DNA of 64,000 bases from Chryseobacterium indologenes (GTDB lineage: Bacteria; Bacteroidota; Bacteroidia; Flavobacteriales; Weeksellaceae), in assembly GCF_001295265.1 (NCBI RefSeq), contig NZ_LJOD01000002.1, positions 310,001-374,000 on the forward strand. The letters run 5' to 3'. The position numbers and the translations under genes are program-made. The notes under the pieces were generated by a model. That model was given only the letters and a program-made list of their open reading frames with translations, ran no database searches and was not told where the DNA came from. This document shows, piece after piece, positions 7,750 to 17,639 of this stretch (positions are counted from its first letter, which is position 1; each line of letters begins with the position of its first letter).

Positions 7750-9060
7750 ATGACAAAGAATGTAAAAACAGCACTATCACTTGTGATAGCATTGCTTCCT
7801 GCGCTGTTTTTTTCACAGCAGTCGCGGGAAATGACGGCAGGTGAAGTCGCCGAAATGGCAGTACAGAACCACCAGCAGTTAAAAGTTTCTGCTCAGAATA
7901 TAGATATTGCCAGACAAAGCACCAATGTGGCAAAGCTTCAGAAACTTCCCACAGTTACTGCATCCACAAGCCAGTTCTATTTAGGAAATGCAGTGGCAAT
8001 TGATAAAGACTTTTCAAATTCCACCAAAGTTCCCATGCCTCATTACGGGAGTTCATATGCCGTACAGGCTACCCAACTGATCTTTAAAGGAGGATTGGTA
8101 ACCAAGTCTATTGAAGCAGCGGGCCTTCGTGAACAGCTTTCTGAGCTGGATCTTGAAAAAAACAGACAGGATGTGAAGTTTCTTGTCATCTCCAGCTATC
8201 TGGATGTGTACAAGATAATGAATCAGGAGTCCGTATTTCAGAATAACAAAAAACTGGCTCAGGAACGTCTTAAAAATATCCGGAAATTTTATCAGCAGGG
8301 AATGGTAACCCGAAACGAGGTAATCCGTGGCGAGCTGGCCATCAAAAACCTTGATCAGGGAATTCTTACACTGGCCAACAACAGGAAAATTCTGAATTAT
8401 AATTTAAATATTGCCTTAGGACTTCCGTCTGATACAGAGATCATCCCTGTGGAAAGCTTAACAGATAAAGAATCAGGAATCGGAATGGATTATTATCTGA
8501 ACCTCGCCCATGAAAGCAATCCCCAACTGAGATCGGCCCAAAAGAATATTGATCTGGCCAGTAAAAATATTGAGATCATTAAAACAGATCAGATGCCGAC
8601 TCTTGCCGGATTTGGAGGTTACACGCTGCAACGTCCGATCACAACAAGAAATCCCGTTCTGGATATGTATTCCGGAGGATGGCAGGCCGGAGTTTCTTTA
8701 AGTTATAATATTGATAATCTTTACAGAACGAAAGAAAAAGTAAAACTTGGAGAATTACAGAAAACCCAGGCCGGAGATGCCATGACACTGGTACAACAGA
8801 ATGTGGATATGGCTGTAAATGCAGCCTATGTAAAATATCAGGAATCTATTCAGCAGGCAGAAATTCTTAATGATTCAAAAAGGCTTGCAGAGGAAAACTA
8901 TAAGATCACGGAAGCAAAATATCTGAACCAGCTTGCGGTACAGGCCGAAATGATCGATGCCCAGAACCAGAAGCTTCAATCCGAGCTGGATTATGCGAAT
9001 GGAGAGATCAATGTACTGTACCAGTATTATAATCTTATCAAAGCTTCGGGAACACTTTAA
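7750..9060 (+). CDS. TolC-family outer membrane efflux protein
   Basis: A 436-residue protein with signal peptide (TALSLVIALLPALFFSQQ) and long helical segments of the outer-membrane efflux family, in two repeats (residues 30-215 and 240-430). It forms the outer-membrane channel of a tripartite pump. The next two genes encode the periplasmic adaptor and the inner-membrane MFS transporter, so this is an EmrAB/TolC-like pump rather than an RND one. It heads the operon behind a clear promoter, downstream of the AraC-type regulator. Confidence 0.92.
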   Translation: MTKNVKTALSLVIALLPALFFSQQSREMTAGEVAEMAVQNHQQLKVSAQNIDIARQSTNVAKLQKLPTVTASTSQFYLGNAVAIDKDFSNSTKVPMPHYGSSYAVQATQLIFKGGLVTKSIEAAGLREQLSELDLEKNRQDVKFLVISSYLDVYKIMNQESVFQNNKKLAQERLKNIRKFYQQGMVTRNEVIRGELAIKNLDQGILTLANNRKILNYNLNIALGLPSDTEIIPVESLTDKESGIGMDYYLNLAHESNPQLRSAQKNIDLASKNIEIIKTDQMPTLAGFGGYTLQRPITTRNPVLDMYSGGWQAGVSLSYNIDNLYRTKEKVKLGELQKTQAGDAMTLVQQNVDMAVNAAYVKYQESIQQAEILNDSKRLAEENYKITEAKYLNQLAVQAEMIDAQNQKLQSELDYANGEINVLYQYYNLIKASGTL

Positions 9061-9083
9061 TCTTTTAAACTGAAAAACAAACA

Positions 9084-10202
9084 ATGGAAAACAAGGGACA
9101 AACTACTCAAAATACACAGACAAATCCGGGGCAATCGGTTGCATCCAATAAAAAGAAAAAGAACAAAACCAATAAGGTCCGGGCTATTATTTCAAATATC
9201 GTCGTATTTCTGGTAATAGGATTCGGATTATACTGGCTGGTACGTGAATATTTCCACATCGGAGATAAAACCTATACAGAGGCAGCTCAGGTAGAAGAAT
9301 TTATAAATCCGGTCAATACAAGGGTGTCTGCCTATATCAAAGAAATAAAATTCATCGAACATCAGAAAGTTAAAAAAGGAGATACGCTGGTTGTTCTTGA
9401 CAAAAATGAGATCCTTACCCAGCTTGGACAGGCAGAAGCTGCTTATCAGAATGCACTGGCGCAGAGATCGGCAACCAGTTCATCTGTCAATACGGTTTCC
9501 AACAATGTTAACGTAATGGAATCTAATATTGCCGGAGCAAAAGCAAGATTATGGAATGCTGAACAGAACCTGAACCGATATAAAAATCTCCTCGCTGCTG
9601 AAGCAGTGACAAGACAGCAGTACGACCAGGTGAAAACGGAGTATGATGCCCAGAAAGCAGCTTACGAAACACTGGTTAATCAGAAGCAGTCCGCTAATCT
9701 TTCCACAACGGAGGTGAAAAGCCGCCTGGGTATCAATGATGCGGAGATTAAAAGAACAAAATCAGCTTTGGATATGGCGAAGATCAACCTTTCCTATACG
9801 GTAATCACAGCTCCTTATGACGGGGTAATGGGAAGAAGAACAATTGCAGAAGGACAGCTGATTCAACCGGGGCAGCAAGTAGCCACCATTGTATTGAACG
9901 GACAAAAGTGGGTAACCGCCAATTTCCTGGAAAGACAGATGCCAAATATTAAGATCGGGGAGAAGATGATGATGACAGCTGATGCTTTAGGCGGGAAAAA
10001 ATTTGAAGGGGTAGTGACTGCCGTTTCTGCGGCTACCGGATCCAGATATTCCAGCGTTCCTACCGATAACTCTACGGGGAATTTTATCAAGGTACAGCAG
10101 AGAATTCCTGTAAGAATAGAATTTACTTCTTCCAATAAAAAAGAAGATCTGGATAAGCTGAGCGCAGGAATGAATATGAATGTGAATATTAATAAGGACT
10201 AG
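9084..10202 (+). CDS. HlyD/EmrA-family membrane fusion protein
   Basis: A 372-residue periplasmic adaptor. A charged Lys-rich cytoplasmic N-terminus is followed by one membrane span (about residues 33-55), a biotinyl-lipoyl-like segment (VKKGDTLVVLDKNE), a long coiled-coil hairpin (residues 110-235) and the beta-barrel segment with ITAPYDGVMGRRTIAEGQLI. That order is typical of EmrA. It starts 23 bases after the TolC-like gene. The substrate is unknown. Confidence 0.92.
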   Translation: MENKGQTTQNTQTNPGQSVASNKKKKNKTNKVRAIISNIVVFLVIGFGLYWLVREYFHIGDKTYTEAAQVEEFINPVNTRVSAYIKEIKFIEHQKVKKGDTLVVLDKNEILTQLGQAEAAYQNALAQRSATSSSVNTVSNNVNVMESNIAGAKARLWNAEQNLNRYKNLLAAEAVTRQQYDQVKTEYDAQKAAYETLVNQKQSANLSTTEVKSRLGINDAEIKRTKSALDMAKINLSYTVITAPYDGVMGRRTIAEGQLIQPGQQVATIVLNGQKWVTANFLERQMPNIKIGEKMMMTADALGGKKFEGVVTAVSAATGSRYSSVPTDNSTGNFIKVQQRIPVRIEFTSSNKKEDLDKLSAGMNMNVNINKD

Positions 10203-10204
10203 AA

Positions 10205-10304
10205 GAGGTAAGATATCAGATTCCGGACATTTTGCGGTATGGAAAGCTACGGTTGAATGTTGAGAGTCTGCCATCTGATATCTGAAATCTATTATCTAAA
10301 AAGT
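10205..10304 (+). repeat. Intergenic hairpin repeat with the 17-base core (copy 1)
   Basis: Between the adaptor and transporter genes. AGATATCAGAT (10211-10221) is the exact reverse complement of ATCTGATATCT (10273-10283). Near the middle lies TTGCGGTATGGAAAGCT (10232-10248), identical to 36146-36162 in the purD-guaA gap although the hairpin arms there differ. An in-frame ATG at 10257 inside the element is not used as the gene start. Confidence 0.7.
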
Positions 10305-11897
10305 ATGTACAACAAAGGACTATATAACGACTGGGTACCGAAACCCGTACAGCTGCTGCTGATCGTACTGCTTCTGGCAGTGGTGATGCCTCTTGGCGGT
10401 GTGTACACAGGGAACATCAGTTATCTGGTGAGCGGTACCGGAGCTCTTACAGAATATTTTATGTGGGCCAACTATGCAACCACAATCGGGATGGGAGCCT
10501 GTATGCCTATTGTTCTCAGAATGAAGATGAGATTCAAGGTGAGAGATAAAATGGTGCTTCTTCTGGTGCTTCTGGGACTGTTGGGCTATATCAATGCAAC
10601 CACTTTACAGCCCATGATCTTCGTTTTTACCTCTCTGATGATTGGATTTTTGAAGATGATGGTCACTATAGAGCTTTTCCTGCCGCTGATGATGATGATT
10701 GGAAATCGTGGAATGTTCTACGGCGTATTCTACACATTTGTTCTGGTGATGAACCAGGTGGCGGTTTATTACGCAGCAGAATTCTCACTTCTGTATAACT
10801 GGCAGCAGTTTTATTTGCTGACATCGGTTTTATGTTTTATACTGGCACTTATTCACTGGATTTTTATGCATGATAAGTATTTCGCACTGAAAGTTCCTCT
10901 GCACTATATCGACTGGCTGAGTATTTTACTGTTCATATCCACTTTCATGTTCTCTGCTTATGTATATTCTTTCGGAAGGCAGCAGGATTGGCTGAACTCA
11001 AAGAACATCATTAATGCGAGCATTGCTGCTTTTGTAAGTTTTGCATTGCTCACGATACGGCAGTCAACGTTAAAGCGGCCTTATCTTTCATTCAAGATAT
11101 TTACTAAGAATAATGTACTGCATGGTCTTTTTATGCTGTTCTGGCTCGGAATGTTTTTAGGGACAGCCTCTATTCAGAATACATTTGCAGTAGGAGTTTT
11201 GGGGTATGACCAGTTAACCAATGCCAGACTAAGCGTGCTGATGATTCCGGGAATTATTTTGGCCGGGGCTATTGCCATATTCTGGTTCAAAAAAGAAAAG
11301 CCGTTAAAAATGTACATCTTTTCAGGATTCGCTGCGATGATGGGATATGCTATCATTATGTACTTTTCTATGGTATTGGAATTCAGTTATGACGGCTGGT
11401 ATCTTCCGATGTTCTTAAAAGGTTATGGAATGTGCTCACTATTTATTTCTGTCTGGTTCTATACGCTGGACAAACTTGAAATGGATGAAATGCTGGCGGC
11501 TATCGGTTTAGTATTGGTTTGGAGAACTTTCCTTGCGGTAGGTATTTTTTCAACCTTATATTCATGGTTTCAGTACAGGTTTCAGGTAGTTGCAGTAGGA
11601 GATCTTGCTGTATATATGGACGGGATGACGGTGACTCCTCAGAATGTTGCAGCCAATATGAAGGCTATTCAGCTGAATGCGATTATTGCTGCTACTAAAA
11701 AGATCTTCGGATATATTATTCTGACAGGTTTTGGAGTGCTGTTCTATGTGATTACGCATCATTTTGGGGCAAAACGTTTTCAGTATCTGAGATTTGTAAG
11801 AGTAATCGGAGGTAAATCCGTAATTGCCAGAAGAAGGCTGAAAGAAAGAAAAAAATTATTAGAAGAAATAAAAGACGCAGCAGGGCCTGCAGTTTAA
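10305..11897 (+). CDS. MFS drug-efflux transporter (DHA2/EmrB-like)
   Basis: A 530-residue polytopic inner-membrane protein with roughly 14 hydrophobic segments and a basic C-terminal tail (RRRLKERKKLLEEIK). Its position after TolC and HlyD/EmrA genes makes it the proton-driven pump of a tripartite exporter. I start it at MYNKGLYNDW, the third gene of the operon, because the ATG 48 bases earlier lies in the repeat element. A terminator follows closely. The exported compound cannot be told. Confidence 0.88.
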   Translation: MYNKGLYNDWVPKPVQLLLIVLLLAVVMPLGGVYTGNISYLVSGTGALTEYFMWANYATTIGMGACMPIVLRMKMRFKVRDKMVLLLVLLGLLGYINATTLQPMIFVFTSLMIGFLKMMVTIELFLPLMMMIGNRGMFYGVFYTFVLVMNQVAVYYAAEFSLLYNWQQFYLLTSVLCFILALIHWIFMHDKYFALKVPLHYIDWLSILLFISTFMFSAYVYSFGRQQDWLNSKNIINASIAAFVSFALLTIRQSTLKRPYLSFKIFTKNNVLHGLFMLFWLGMFLGTASIQNTFAVGVLGYDQLTNARLSVLMIPGIILAGAIAIFWFKKEKPLKMYIFSGFAAMMGYAIIMYFSMVLEFSYDGWYLPMFLKGYGMCSLFISVWFYTLDKLEMDEMLAAIGLVLVWRTFLAVGIFSTLYSWFQYRFQVVAVGDLAVYMDGMTVTPQNVAANMKAIQLNAIIAATKKIFGYIILTGFGVLFYVITHHFGAKRFQYLRFVRVIGGKSVIARRRLKERKKLLEEIKDAAGPAV

Positions 11898-11919
11898 AGA
11901 TACCTTGTTTTTCACAGTG

Positions 11920-11957
11920 AGATCCCGGACTTTACAAAAAAGTCGGGATCTTACGTT
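11920..11957 (+). terminator. Intrinsic terminator of the efflux operon
   Basis: AGATCCCGGACTT pairs with AAGTCGGGATCTT (one bulged base), followed by ACGTTTTTTAT. It starts about 22 bases after the MFS stop. Confidence 0.8.
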
Positions 11958-12137
11958 TTTTATAAACCGAGTATTTTTTAATATTCTCATAATCTGCAAG
12001 ATTAGTGGGAAAAATAAAACAATTGGATGTTTGCTTTTAAAGCACTCTTTTAATTTGGTTTTAATGTTCCCTATAAATACAGGCGGTTTTCAGATTGAGA
12101 AATAATCTCCGGAAAATATGAAAAATTTCATACTTAA

Positions 12138-12172
12138 TTGTTTTTATTTAGAAAGAATAAAAATTAAATTTG
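12138..12172 (+). promoter_or_regulatory. Promoter and possible operator of the siderophore-receptor gene
   Basis: The -7 box TAAATTTG is at 12165-12172, 27 bases before the ATG. Immediately upstream, TTTTTATT (12141-12148), 7 bases, AATAAAAA (12156-12163) is a perfect inverted repeat, sited where Fur would repress. AT-rich composition makes chance possible. The remainder of the 11898-12199 gap, apart from the terminator, shows nothing. Confidence 0.45.
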
Positions 12173-12199
12173 ACGCATTATAAAACTTGAAATAAAAGA

Positions 12200-14410
12200 A
12201 TGAAAAAGCAATATGCGTTAATAGGATTATTAGCTTCAGGAGTAATGTTTTCCCAGACCGCTAATGACTCTATAACCTCTAAGGGTATTGATGATGTGGT
12301 AATTGTAGCATCCCGAAAACCGACAAAAATATCTGATATTCCGGGAACCGTCTGGGTGGTACAGAAAGAAAAAATTCAGGAGCAGGCTAAGAGCGGAGTT
12401 CCTATCAAAGAAATGCTTTCTATCCTGATTCCGAGTATGGATATCGGACCACAGGGAAGAACCAACTACGGACAGAATATGAGAGGACGTTCTGCACTGG
12501 TAATGATAGACGGGGTCTCCCTGAACAGTATCCGTGCCATCAGCAGACAGCTGGACGCTATTGACCCGTTTAATATTGAAAGAATTGAAGTTCTTTCCGG
12601 AGCAAGCTCTATTTATGGAGGAAATGCAACAGGAGGAATTATCAATATCATTACTAAAACTCCTTCCAAAAACGGAATCAGCGGAGAAACAGAAGTAGGC
12701 GTAAGAACCGGATTTATGGGGAAAGATGATCATGATTTCCGTGCAGCCCAATCTATTGCAGGAAAAGGAGAGAAGCTCTTCGGAAGACTGGGCGTAGCTT
12801 ACCAGCAGAACGGCGGGGTATACGGAGCAGATCAGAATCAGGTGATTACCGATATTACACAAACCGACCTTCAGTATAACCAGTCCATTGATATTCTTGC
12901 AACGGGAGGTTATAAATTTAACAACAAGCATAAAATTACAGCGTCACTTCAGTATTATAATTCTAAATTTAATGGCGACAGAAGTCTTTATTTAGGACAA
13001 AATTTAAGTGCGTTTACCACAAAAAATGCGTCCTTACTTGAAATGCGCGATGGCTTTTCATCAGATAAAAATGTAGGAACAGAACGTTTTATGGGAACCT
13101 TAGCTTATAATGCCAACGGTATTTTAGGCGGACAGGATCTTTATGTACAGCTGGCGGCAAGAGCGGAGAAGCTTGGGTTCTATCCTTTCCCCGGAACGGT
13201 AACACTTCAGAGCGGACCGATGGCCTATATGTCTTCTTCACAGCAGGATACGTATTATTCAGGAATCAAGGCATTATTATCAAAATCCTGGAGAACCTTG
13301 AACGTAACGTACGGAGTAGATGTAGATCTTGAAAAATTTGAAGGGACACAGTCTGTTTATGATCTGGCAAAGACCATGTCAAGCGGCGGCCTGGTTAACG
13401 AAACAAAATACAGCCTGGGAAGATATCCTACCAACCACTCACAGAGTTATGCGGGATATGTCCAGGCAAAATATGATATCCTTCCTAAACTTCAGATCAA
13501 TGCCGGAATCCGTTACCAGAATATCAAGGTAAAAGTAGATGATTTTGTAGGCTCCGTACAGCAGACACAAGTGGCAATGGGCTATGGAAATTCAGCATCT
13601 GCCATTCCTGGTGGAGAAAGTTCCTACAATGTAACCCTGGCGAATGCAGGTCTTTTGTATAAATTCAATGAACAGCACCAGGCCTGGGGAACATTTTCGC
13701 AGGGAGTAAGCCTTGCAGATCCTTCCAAGTATTATGGAATCGGAACTTATAAGCTGGTGAACAATAACTGGGATGTAGTTTCCAGCATCAATGTAAAGCA
13801 GCAGCCTCTTCAGGCGATTAAAACCAACCAGTTTGAAGTAGGGTATCGTATGAACAAAGGCGGATTCAGAGGACAGATAGCTGGATTCCTGAGTAATTCG
13901 GATAAGACCGTAACAGTAGACAGAAAGACATTCCAGATCCTTGTTAATGACCTTAAGCTAAGAAATATGGGAATAGAAGCAGAAGTTTCCTATTCTATGA
14001 ACAATGGAGTGTATTTCGGAGCCAGCGGACTTTTAATTAAGTCGGAAGTAGACAATCAGGGTGAATGGCAGAAACAGGAAATCTATAATGCTTCTCCTTC
14101 AAAGCTGGTTACCTATATCGGTTATAATGTTAAAAACTGGTCATTCAGATTCCAGTCGCTGCAAAATTTTAAGCTGACGGATGATCTTAAAAATGAAATA
14201 GACGGCTACAATACTTCTGACCTGATGGTAGGTTACCGCTTCCCATGGGGAAAATTCAATCTGGGAATCCAGAATGTATTCAATACAGATTACCAGACGA
14301 TATGGAGCAAACGTTCCCAAGTATTGTACTCTACGTATGGGCTTCCGGAGCTGTTCAGTTATAAAGGAAGAGGAAGAACGTTTAACCTTTCTTATACCTT
14401 TGCTTTTTAG
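12200..14410 (+). CDS. TonB-dependent siderophore receptor, IutA (ferric aerobactin) type
   Basis: A 736-residue outer-membrane receptor with signal peptide (ends MFSQ), an N-terminal plug with RTNYGQNMRGRSALVMIDGV and SRQLDAIDPFNIERIEVLSG, and a 22-strand barrel ending in the aromatic LSYTFAF. From memory, the plug and several barrel segments (FYPFPGTVTL, SSSQQDTYYSGIKALL, GQGVSLADPSKYYG-like SQGVSLADPSKYYGIG, YKGRGRTFNLSY) closely follow E. coli IutA across the full length, so a hydroxamate-siderophore ligand is likely. No siderophore synthesis or ABC uptake genes are nearby, which suggests use of siderophores made by others. A database alignment would settle the subtype. Confidence 0.88.
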   Translation: MKKQYALIGLLASGVMFSQTANDSITSKGIDDVVIVASRKPTKISDIPGTVWVVQKEKIQEQAKSGVPIKEMLSILIPSMDIGPQGRTNYGQNMRGRSALVMIDGVSLNSIRAISRQLDAIDPFNIERIEVLSGASSIYGGNATGGIINIITKTPSKNGISGETEVGVRTGFMGKDDHDFRAAQSIAGKGEKLFGRLGVAYQQNGGVYGADQNQVITDITQTDLQYNQSIDILATGGYKFNNKHKITASLQYYNSKFNGDRSLYLGQNLSAFTTKNASLLEMRDGFSSDKNVGTERFMGTLAYNANGILGGQDLYVQLAARAEKLGFYPFPGTVTLQSGPMAYMSSSQQDTYYSGIKALLSKSWRTLNVTYGVDVDLEKFEGTQSVYDLAKTMSSGGLVNETKYSLGRYPTNHSQSYAGYVQAKYDILPKLQINAGIRYQNIKVKVDDFVGSVQQTQVAMGYGNSASAIPGGESSYNVTLANAGLLYKFNEQHQAWGTFSQGVSLADPSKYYGIGTYKLVNNNWDVVSSINVKQQPLQAIKTNQFEVGYRMNKGGFRGQIAGFLSNSDKTVTVDRKTFQILVNDLKLRNMGIEAEVSYSMNNGVYFGASGLLIKSEVDNQGEWQKQEIYNASPSKLVTYIGYNVKNWSFRFQSLQNFKLTDDLKNEIDGYNTSDLMVGYRFPWGKFNLGIQNVFNTDYQTIWSKRSQVLYSTYGLPELFSYKGRGRTFNLSYTFAF

Positions 14411-14461
14411 AACTTTAAATTAAGCTTGTTAGCCTTGATTTAAATTCATCGAATAAACCCG

Positions 14462-14469
14462 TATCTTTG
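14462..14469 (+). promoter_or_regulatory. -7 element of the methyltransferase gene
   Basis: TATCTTTG, matching TAnnTTTG, 16 bases before the ATG at 14486. It indicates that the methyltransferase gene does not depend on read-through from the receptor gene. Confidence 0.5.
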
Positions 14470-14485
14470 CCACTTTGAAACGACT

Positions 14486-15190
14486 ATGAAAGATTTAATG
14501 GGTAGAGCAGTCTGGGATTATTTTCATAACAAAGATCCTAAGGACCTGCAGACAGAAACATCAATTTCAGAACTGGATGAGCTTCCTGTGGCTTATCTTT
14601 TCAGGGATTTTGAGGTGATGAATAATATTGAACAGAAAGCACTGCAGCTGGCAGAAGGAAAAGTTCTGGATATTGGGGCAGGAGCCGGATCACACACTCT
14701 TTATCTACAGAATGAAAGAAATCTGGATGTGCAGGCACTGGATATTTCACCAAAATCTATTGAGGTCTGTAAACTGAGAGGAATAAAAAAAGCCGTTTGT
14801 GCAAATATGCTGGAGCTTTCCGGAGAAACATTTGATACAATACTGATGCTGATGAACGGAACCGGAATTTTTGAAAGTCTTGCAAAAATTGATACGTATC
14901 TTCAGAAACTGTATACTCTACTGAGCGATAACGGCCAGATTCTTATTGACAGTACCGATATTCTCTATATGTTTGACCGTGATGAAGATGGCGGAGTTTA
15001 TATTCCCGCGGAAGGTTATTATGGTGAATTAGGGTATACGGTCCATTACAAAGGAGAATCCGAGGAACCGATTACCTGGCTGTATCTTGATTTTAATACC
15101 CTGAAAAATGCAGCAGAACATAATGGTTTTAAAATTGAAAAAATCATACAGGATGAAGATTCTTATCTGGCAAAGCTGACTAAAAATTAA
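14486..15190 (+). CDS. Class I SAM-dependent methyltransferase
   Basis: A 234-residue cytosolic protein with the glycine-rich SAM motif VLDIGAGAGSHTLYLQ (about residues 60-75), a second acidic motif VQALDISPKSIEVC and post-motif segment FDTILMLMNGTGIFES. It is a generic Methyltransf_25-type fold; the substrate cannot be deduced. It has its own promoter and shares a bidirectional terminator with metG. Confidence 0.85.
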   Translation: MKDLMGRAVWDYFHNKDPKDLQTETSISELDELPVAYLFRDFEVMNNIEQKALQLAEGKVLDIGAGAGSHTLYLQNERNLDVQALDISPKSIEVCKLRGIKKAVCANMLELSGETFDTILMLMNGTGIFESLAKIDTYLQKLYTLLSDNGQILIDSTDILYMFDRDEDGGVYIPAEGYYGELGYTVHYKGESEEPITWLYLDFNTLKNAAEHNGFKIEKIIQDEDSYLAKLTKN

Positions 15191-15215
15191 AATACGGCTT
15201 ACAGCAGGCATACAT

Positions 15216-15258
15216 AAAAAAGACACATGGGATTTAATTCTCATGTGTCTTTATTTTT
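15216..15258. terminator. Bidirectional terminator between the methyltransferase gene and metG
   Basis: AAAGACACATG (15218-15228) pairs with CATGTGTCTTT (15242-15252), flanked by A-rich and T-rich runs, so it can act on both converging transcripts. Confidence 0.8.
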
Positions 15259-15272
15259 ATATGAAGTATTGA

Positions 15273-17309
15273 TTATCCTATTTCAATACCGTTCTCTACA
15301 TTGCTGTCGTCCGGTGTTACGAAAGATAACTTCCCGTCAGGTTTTGTAGTCAATAACAACATTCCCTGAGATTCAATTCCTCTGATTTTTCTCGGAGCAA
15401 GGTTCAGTAAGATCATCACCTGTTTTCCGATTACTTCTTCAGGAGTAAAGCTTTCTGCAATCCCGGAAACTACTGTTCTTACATCTACACCTGTATCTAC
15501 TGTCAGTTTTAAAAGCTTATCTGCTTTTTCTACTTTTTCAGCTTCAAGGATGGTGGCGGTTCTCAGGTCAATTTTCGTAAAATCATCAAAAGTGATTTCT
15601 TCTTTCATAGGATTTGCGTTAGGGTTGGTCTTTTTATTATTTTGTTTCGTTTGTTCCAGTTTTTGGATCTGGGCTTCAATAACATTGTCCTCAATTTTTG
15701 AGAAAAGAAGAGAGGCTTCATTGATTTTGTGGCCTGTTTCTATTAAAACAGATTTGTTTTCAACATCGCTCCAGTTCACCTGTTCAACATTGAACATGTT
15801 TAATAGCTTTTCAGAACTGAAAGGCATGAACGGCTCACATAACTGTGCTAAAGCAACAGCAATCTGTGCTCCGACAAATAAAGATTGTGCAGCCTTTTCA
15901 GGGGTATCCTTAATTGTTTTCCAAGGTTCTTCAGTCTGAAGGTACTGGTTTCCGAAACGGGCAAGGTTCATTAAAGCTGATAAAGCATTTCTGAACTCAT
16001 AATTTTCAAGGAATCCTGAAATTTCTCTGGCCGCTTTATTGATCTCCTGTAACTCAGGACTATTGATATCACCTTGTGGAACAACTCCATCATAATATTT
16101 ATGAATAAGAACAGCAACTCTGTTAATAAAGTTTCCGAAAATTCCTACCAGTTCAGAATTATTCTTCGTCTGGAAATCTTTCCATGTGAAGTTATTATCC
16201 TTAGTTTCAGGAGCTGATGAAAGAAGGGCATACCTTAGCACATCCTGCTGTCCGGGGAAATCTTCTACATATTCATGAGCCCATACTGCCCAGTTTCTTG
16301 ATGTGGAGATCTTATCATTCTCAAGATTTAAGAATTCAAAAGCCGGTACGTTTTTCGGCATGATATAGTCTCCGTGGGCTTTCATCATGGATGGGAAAAT
16401 GATGCAGTGGAAAACAATATTGTCTTTTCCGATGAAGTGAACCAGGTCACTTTCTTCACTCTGCCAGTAATCTTTCCAGTCTTTTCCGTTCTTTTCCGCC
16501 CATTCCTGAGTGAATGAAATGTATCCGATAGGAGCGTCAAACCATACATAAAGAACTTTTCCTTCAGCATTCGGAAGCGGTACCGGAACTCCCCAGTTAA
16601 GGTCTCTGGTCATCGCACGAGGCTTTAAACCATCATTTAACCATGATTTTACCTGTCCGTAAACATTAGGCTTCCAGTCATCTTTGTGACCTTCAATAAT
16701 CCATTCATTCAGGAAATCTTCATATTCATTTAAAGGAAGGTACCAGTTCTTGGTTTCTTTAAGAACCGGAATATTTCCGCTTAACATCGATTTCGGATTG
16801 ATAAGTTCTGATGGTGAAAGGGTAGATCCGCATTTTTCACACTGATCTCCATAAGCATTTTCATTCCCGCAGTTCGGACATGTTCCTACAATATAACGGT
16901 CTGCAAGGAATTCTCCTGCCTGCTCATCAAAATACTGTTCAGAAATTTCTTCCGTGAATTTGCCTTTTTCATAAAGCACCTTGAAGAAATCCTGACTGGT
17001 TTCATAATGCTTTTTAGAAGTAGTTCTGGAATATTCATCAAAGGAAATCCCGAGATCTGAAAACGATTTTTTAATGATCTCATGGTATTTGTCTACAATA
17101 TCCTGAGGTGTTACTCCTTCTTTTTTAGCCCGGATGGTAATAGGAATACCGTGCTCATCCGATCCGCAGATGAATGCTACCTCTTTTCCTGATCTTCTCT
17201 GAAATCTTGCGTAGACATCCGCAGGAATATATACACCTGCCAAATGTCCTATATGAACCGGTCCGTTTGCATAAGGCAACGCTGCCGTAATCATCTTCCT
17301 GTTTGACAT
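15273..17309 (-). CDS. metG: Methionyl-tRNA synthetase
   Basis: Charges tRNA-Met in the cytosol. The 678-residue protein has the Rossmann catalytic domain with HIGH (PVHIGHLAG, residues 18-26), the zinc knuckle [17 protein letters not shown], a KMSKS-type loop in the form KISTSR, the anticodon-binding helical domain, and a C-terminal EMAP/Trbp111-like tRNA-binding domain ([20 protein letters not shown] onward) joined by an Asn/Lys-rich linker. This is the long, dimerising bacterial form. Start at the first ATG of the conserved N-terminus. Confidence 0.98.
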   Translation of the reverse strand: MSNRKMITAALPYANGPVHIGHLAGVYIPADVYARFQRRSGKEVAFICGSDEHGIPITIRAKKEGVTPQDIVDKYHEIIKKSFSDLGISFDEYSRTTSKKHYETSQDFFKVLYEKGKFTEEISEQYFDEQAGEFLADRYIVGTCPNCGNENAYGDQCEKCGSTLSPSELINPKSMLSGNIPVLKETKNWYLPLNEYEDFLNEWIIEGHKDDWKPNVYGQVKSWLNDGLKPRAMTRDLNWGVPVPLPNAEGKVLYVWFDAPIGYISFTQEWAEKNGKDWKDYWQSEESDLVHFIGKDNIVFHCIIFPSMMKAHGDYIMPKNVPAFEFLNLENDKISTSRNWAVWAHEYVEDFPGQQDVLRYALLSSAPETKDNNFTWKDFQTKNNSELVGIFGNFINRVAVLIHKYYDGVVPQGDINSPELQEINKAAREISGFLENYEFRNALSALMNLARFGNQYLQTEEPWKTIKDTPEKAAQSLFVGAQIAVALAQLCEPFMPFSSEKLLNMFNVEQVNWSDVENKSVLIETGHKINEASLLFSKIEDNVIEAQIQKLEQTKQNNKKTNPNANPMKEEITFDDFTKIDLRTATILEAEKVEKADKLLKLTVDTGVDVRTVVSGIAESFTPEEVIGKQVMILLNLAPRKIRGIESQGMLLLTTKPDGKLSFVTPDDSNVENGIEIG

Positions 17310-17639
17310 TTATAGTAAAATTTTAACTGCAAAGATAAGGATTATCTCATGAATTCTGCTGAAGCTTCCGTAATAATCCTTTTTTTGAAGTTTTAAAGGT
17401 GAGGAATATTACATTTAGTTAAACAAATGTTTAACTTTTTGTTAACTCATTATATATGCTATGTGATGCATAGGTCAATGTAATTAAATGAAACCCAGAT
17501 TTTTAATTTGAAATCAACGGGTAATTTACATAAAATTATCTAAAATTTTAATAAAATTATGGTAATTCTTTTTTTTTTATAAATTGCAAGACTGGTTTGC
17601 CAGGCTTGTTAGAAAAACGAAACTAAAAAAAACGATATT
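17310..17639. promoter_or_regulatory. Divergent metG / susC upstream region with inverted repeat
   Basis: This 330-base gap carries the control signals of both genes and no coding frame. AGTTAAACA (17417-17425), 2 bases, TGTTTAACT (17428-17436) is a perfect 9-bp inverted repeat, followed by a further GTTAAC at 17441-17446. It is a candidate operator for the starch locus. No LacI- or SusR-type regulator gene lies in the window to pair with it. Confidence 0.5.

Noticed and set aside
10257..10304. Upstream in-frame starts for the MFS gene (10257), guaA (36179) and SusA-like gene (25625)
   Set aside because: The added residues come from repeat elements or precede a signal peptide, and the downstream ATGs give the normal family N-termini.
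11905..12105. 66-codon ORF after the MFS gene
   Set aside because: It runs through the efflux-operon terminator hairpin and has a composition like non-coding AT-rich DNA.
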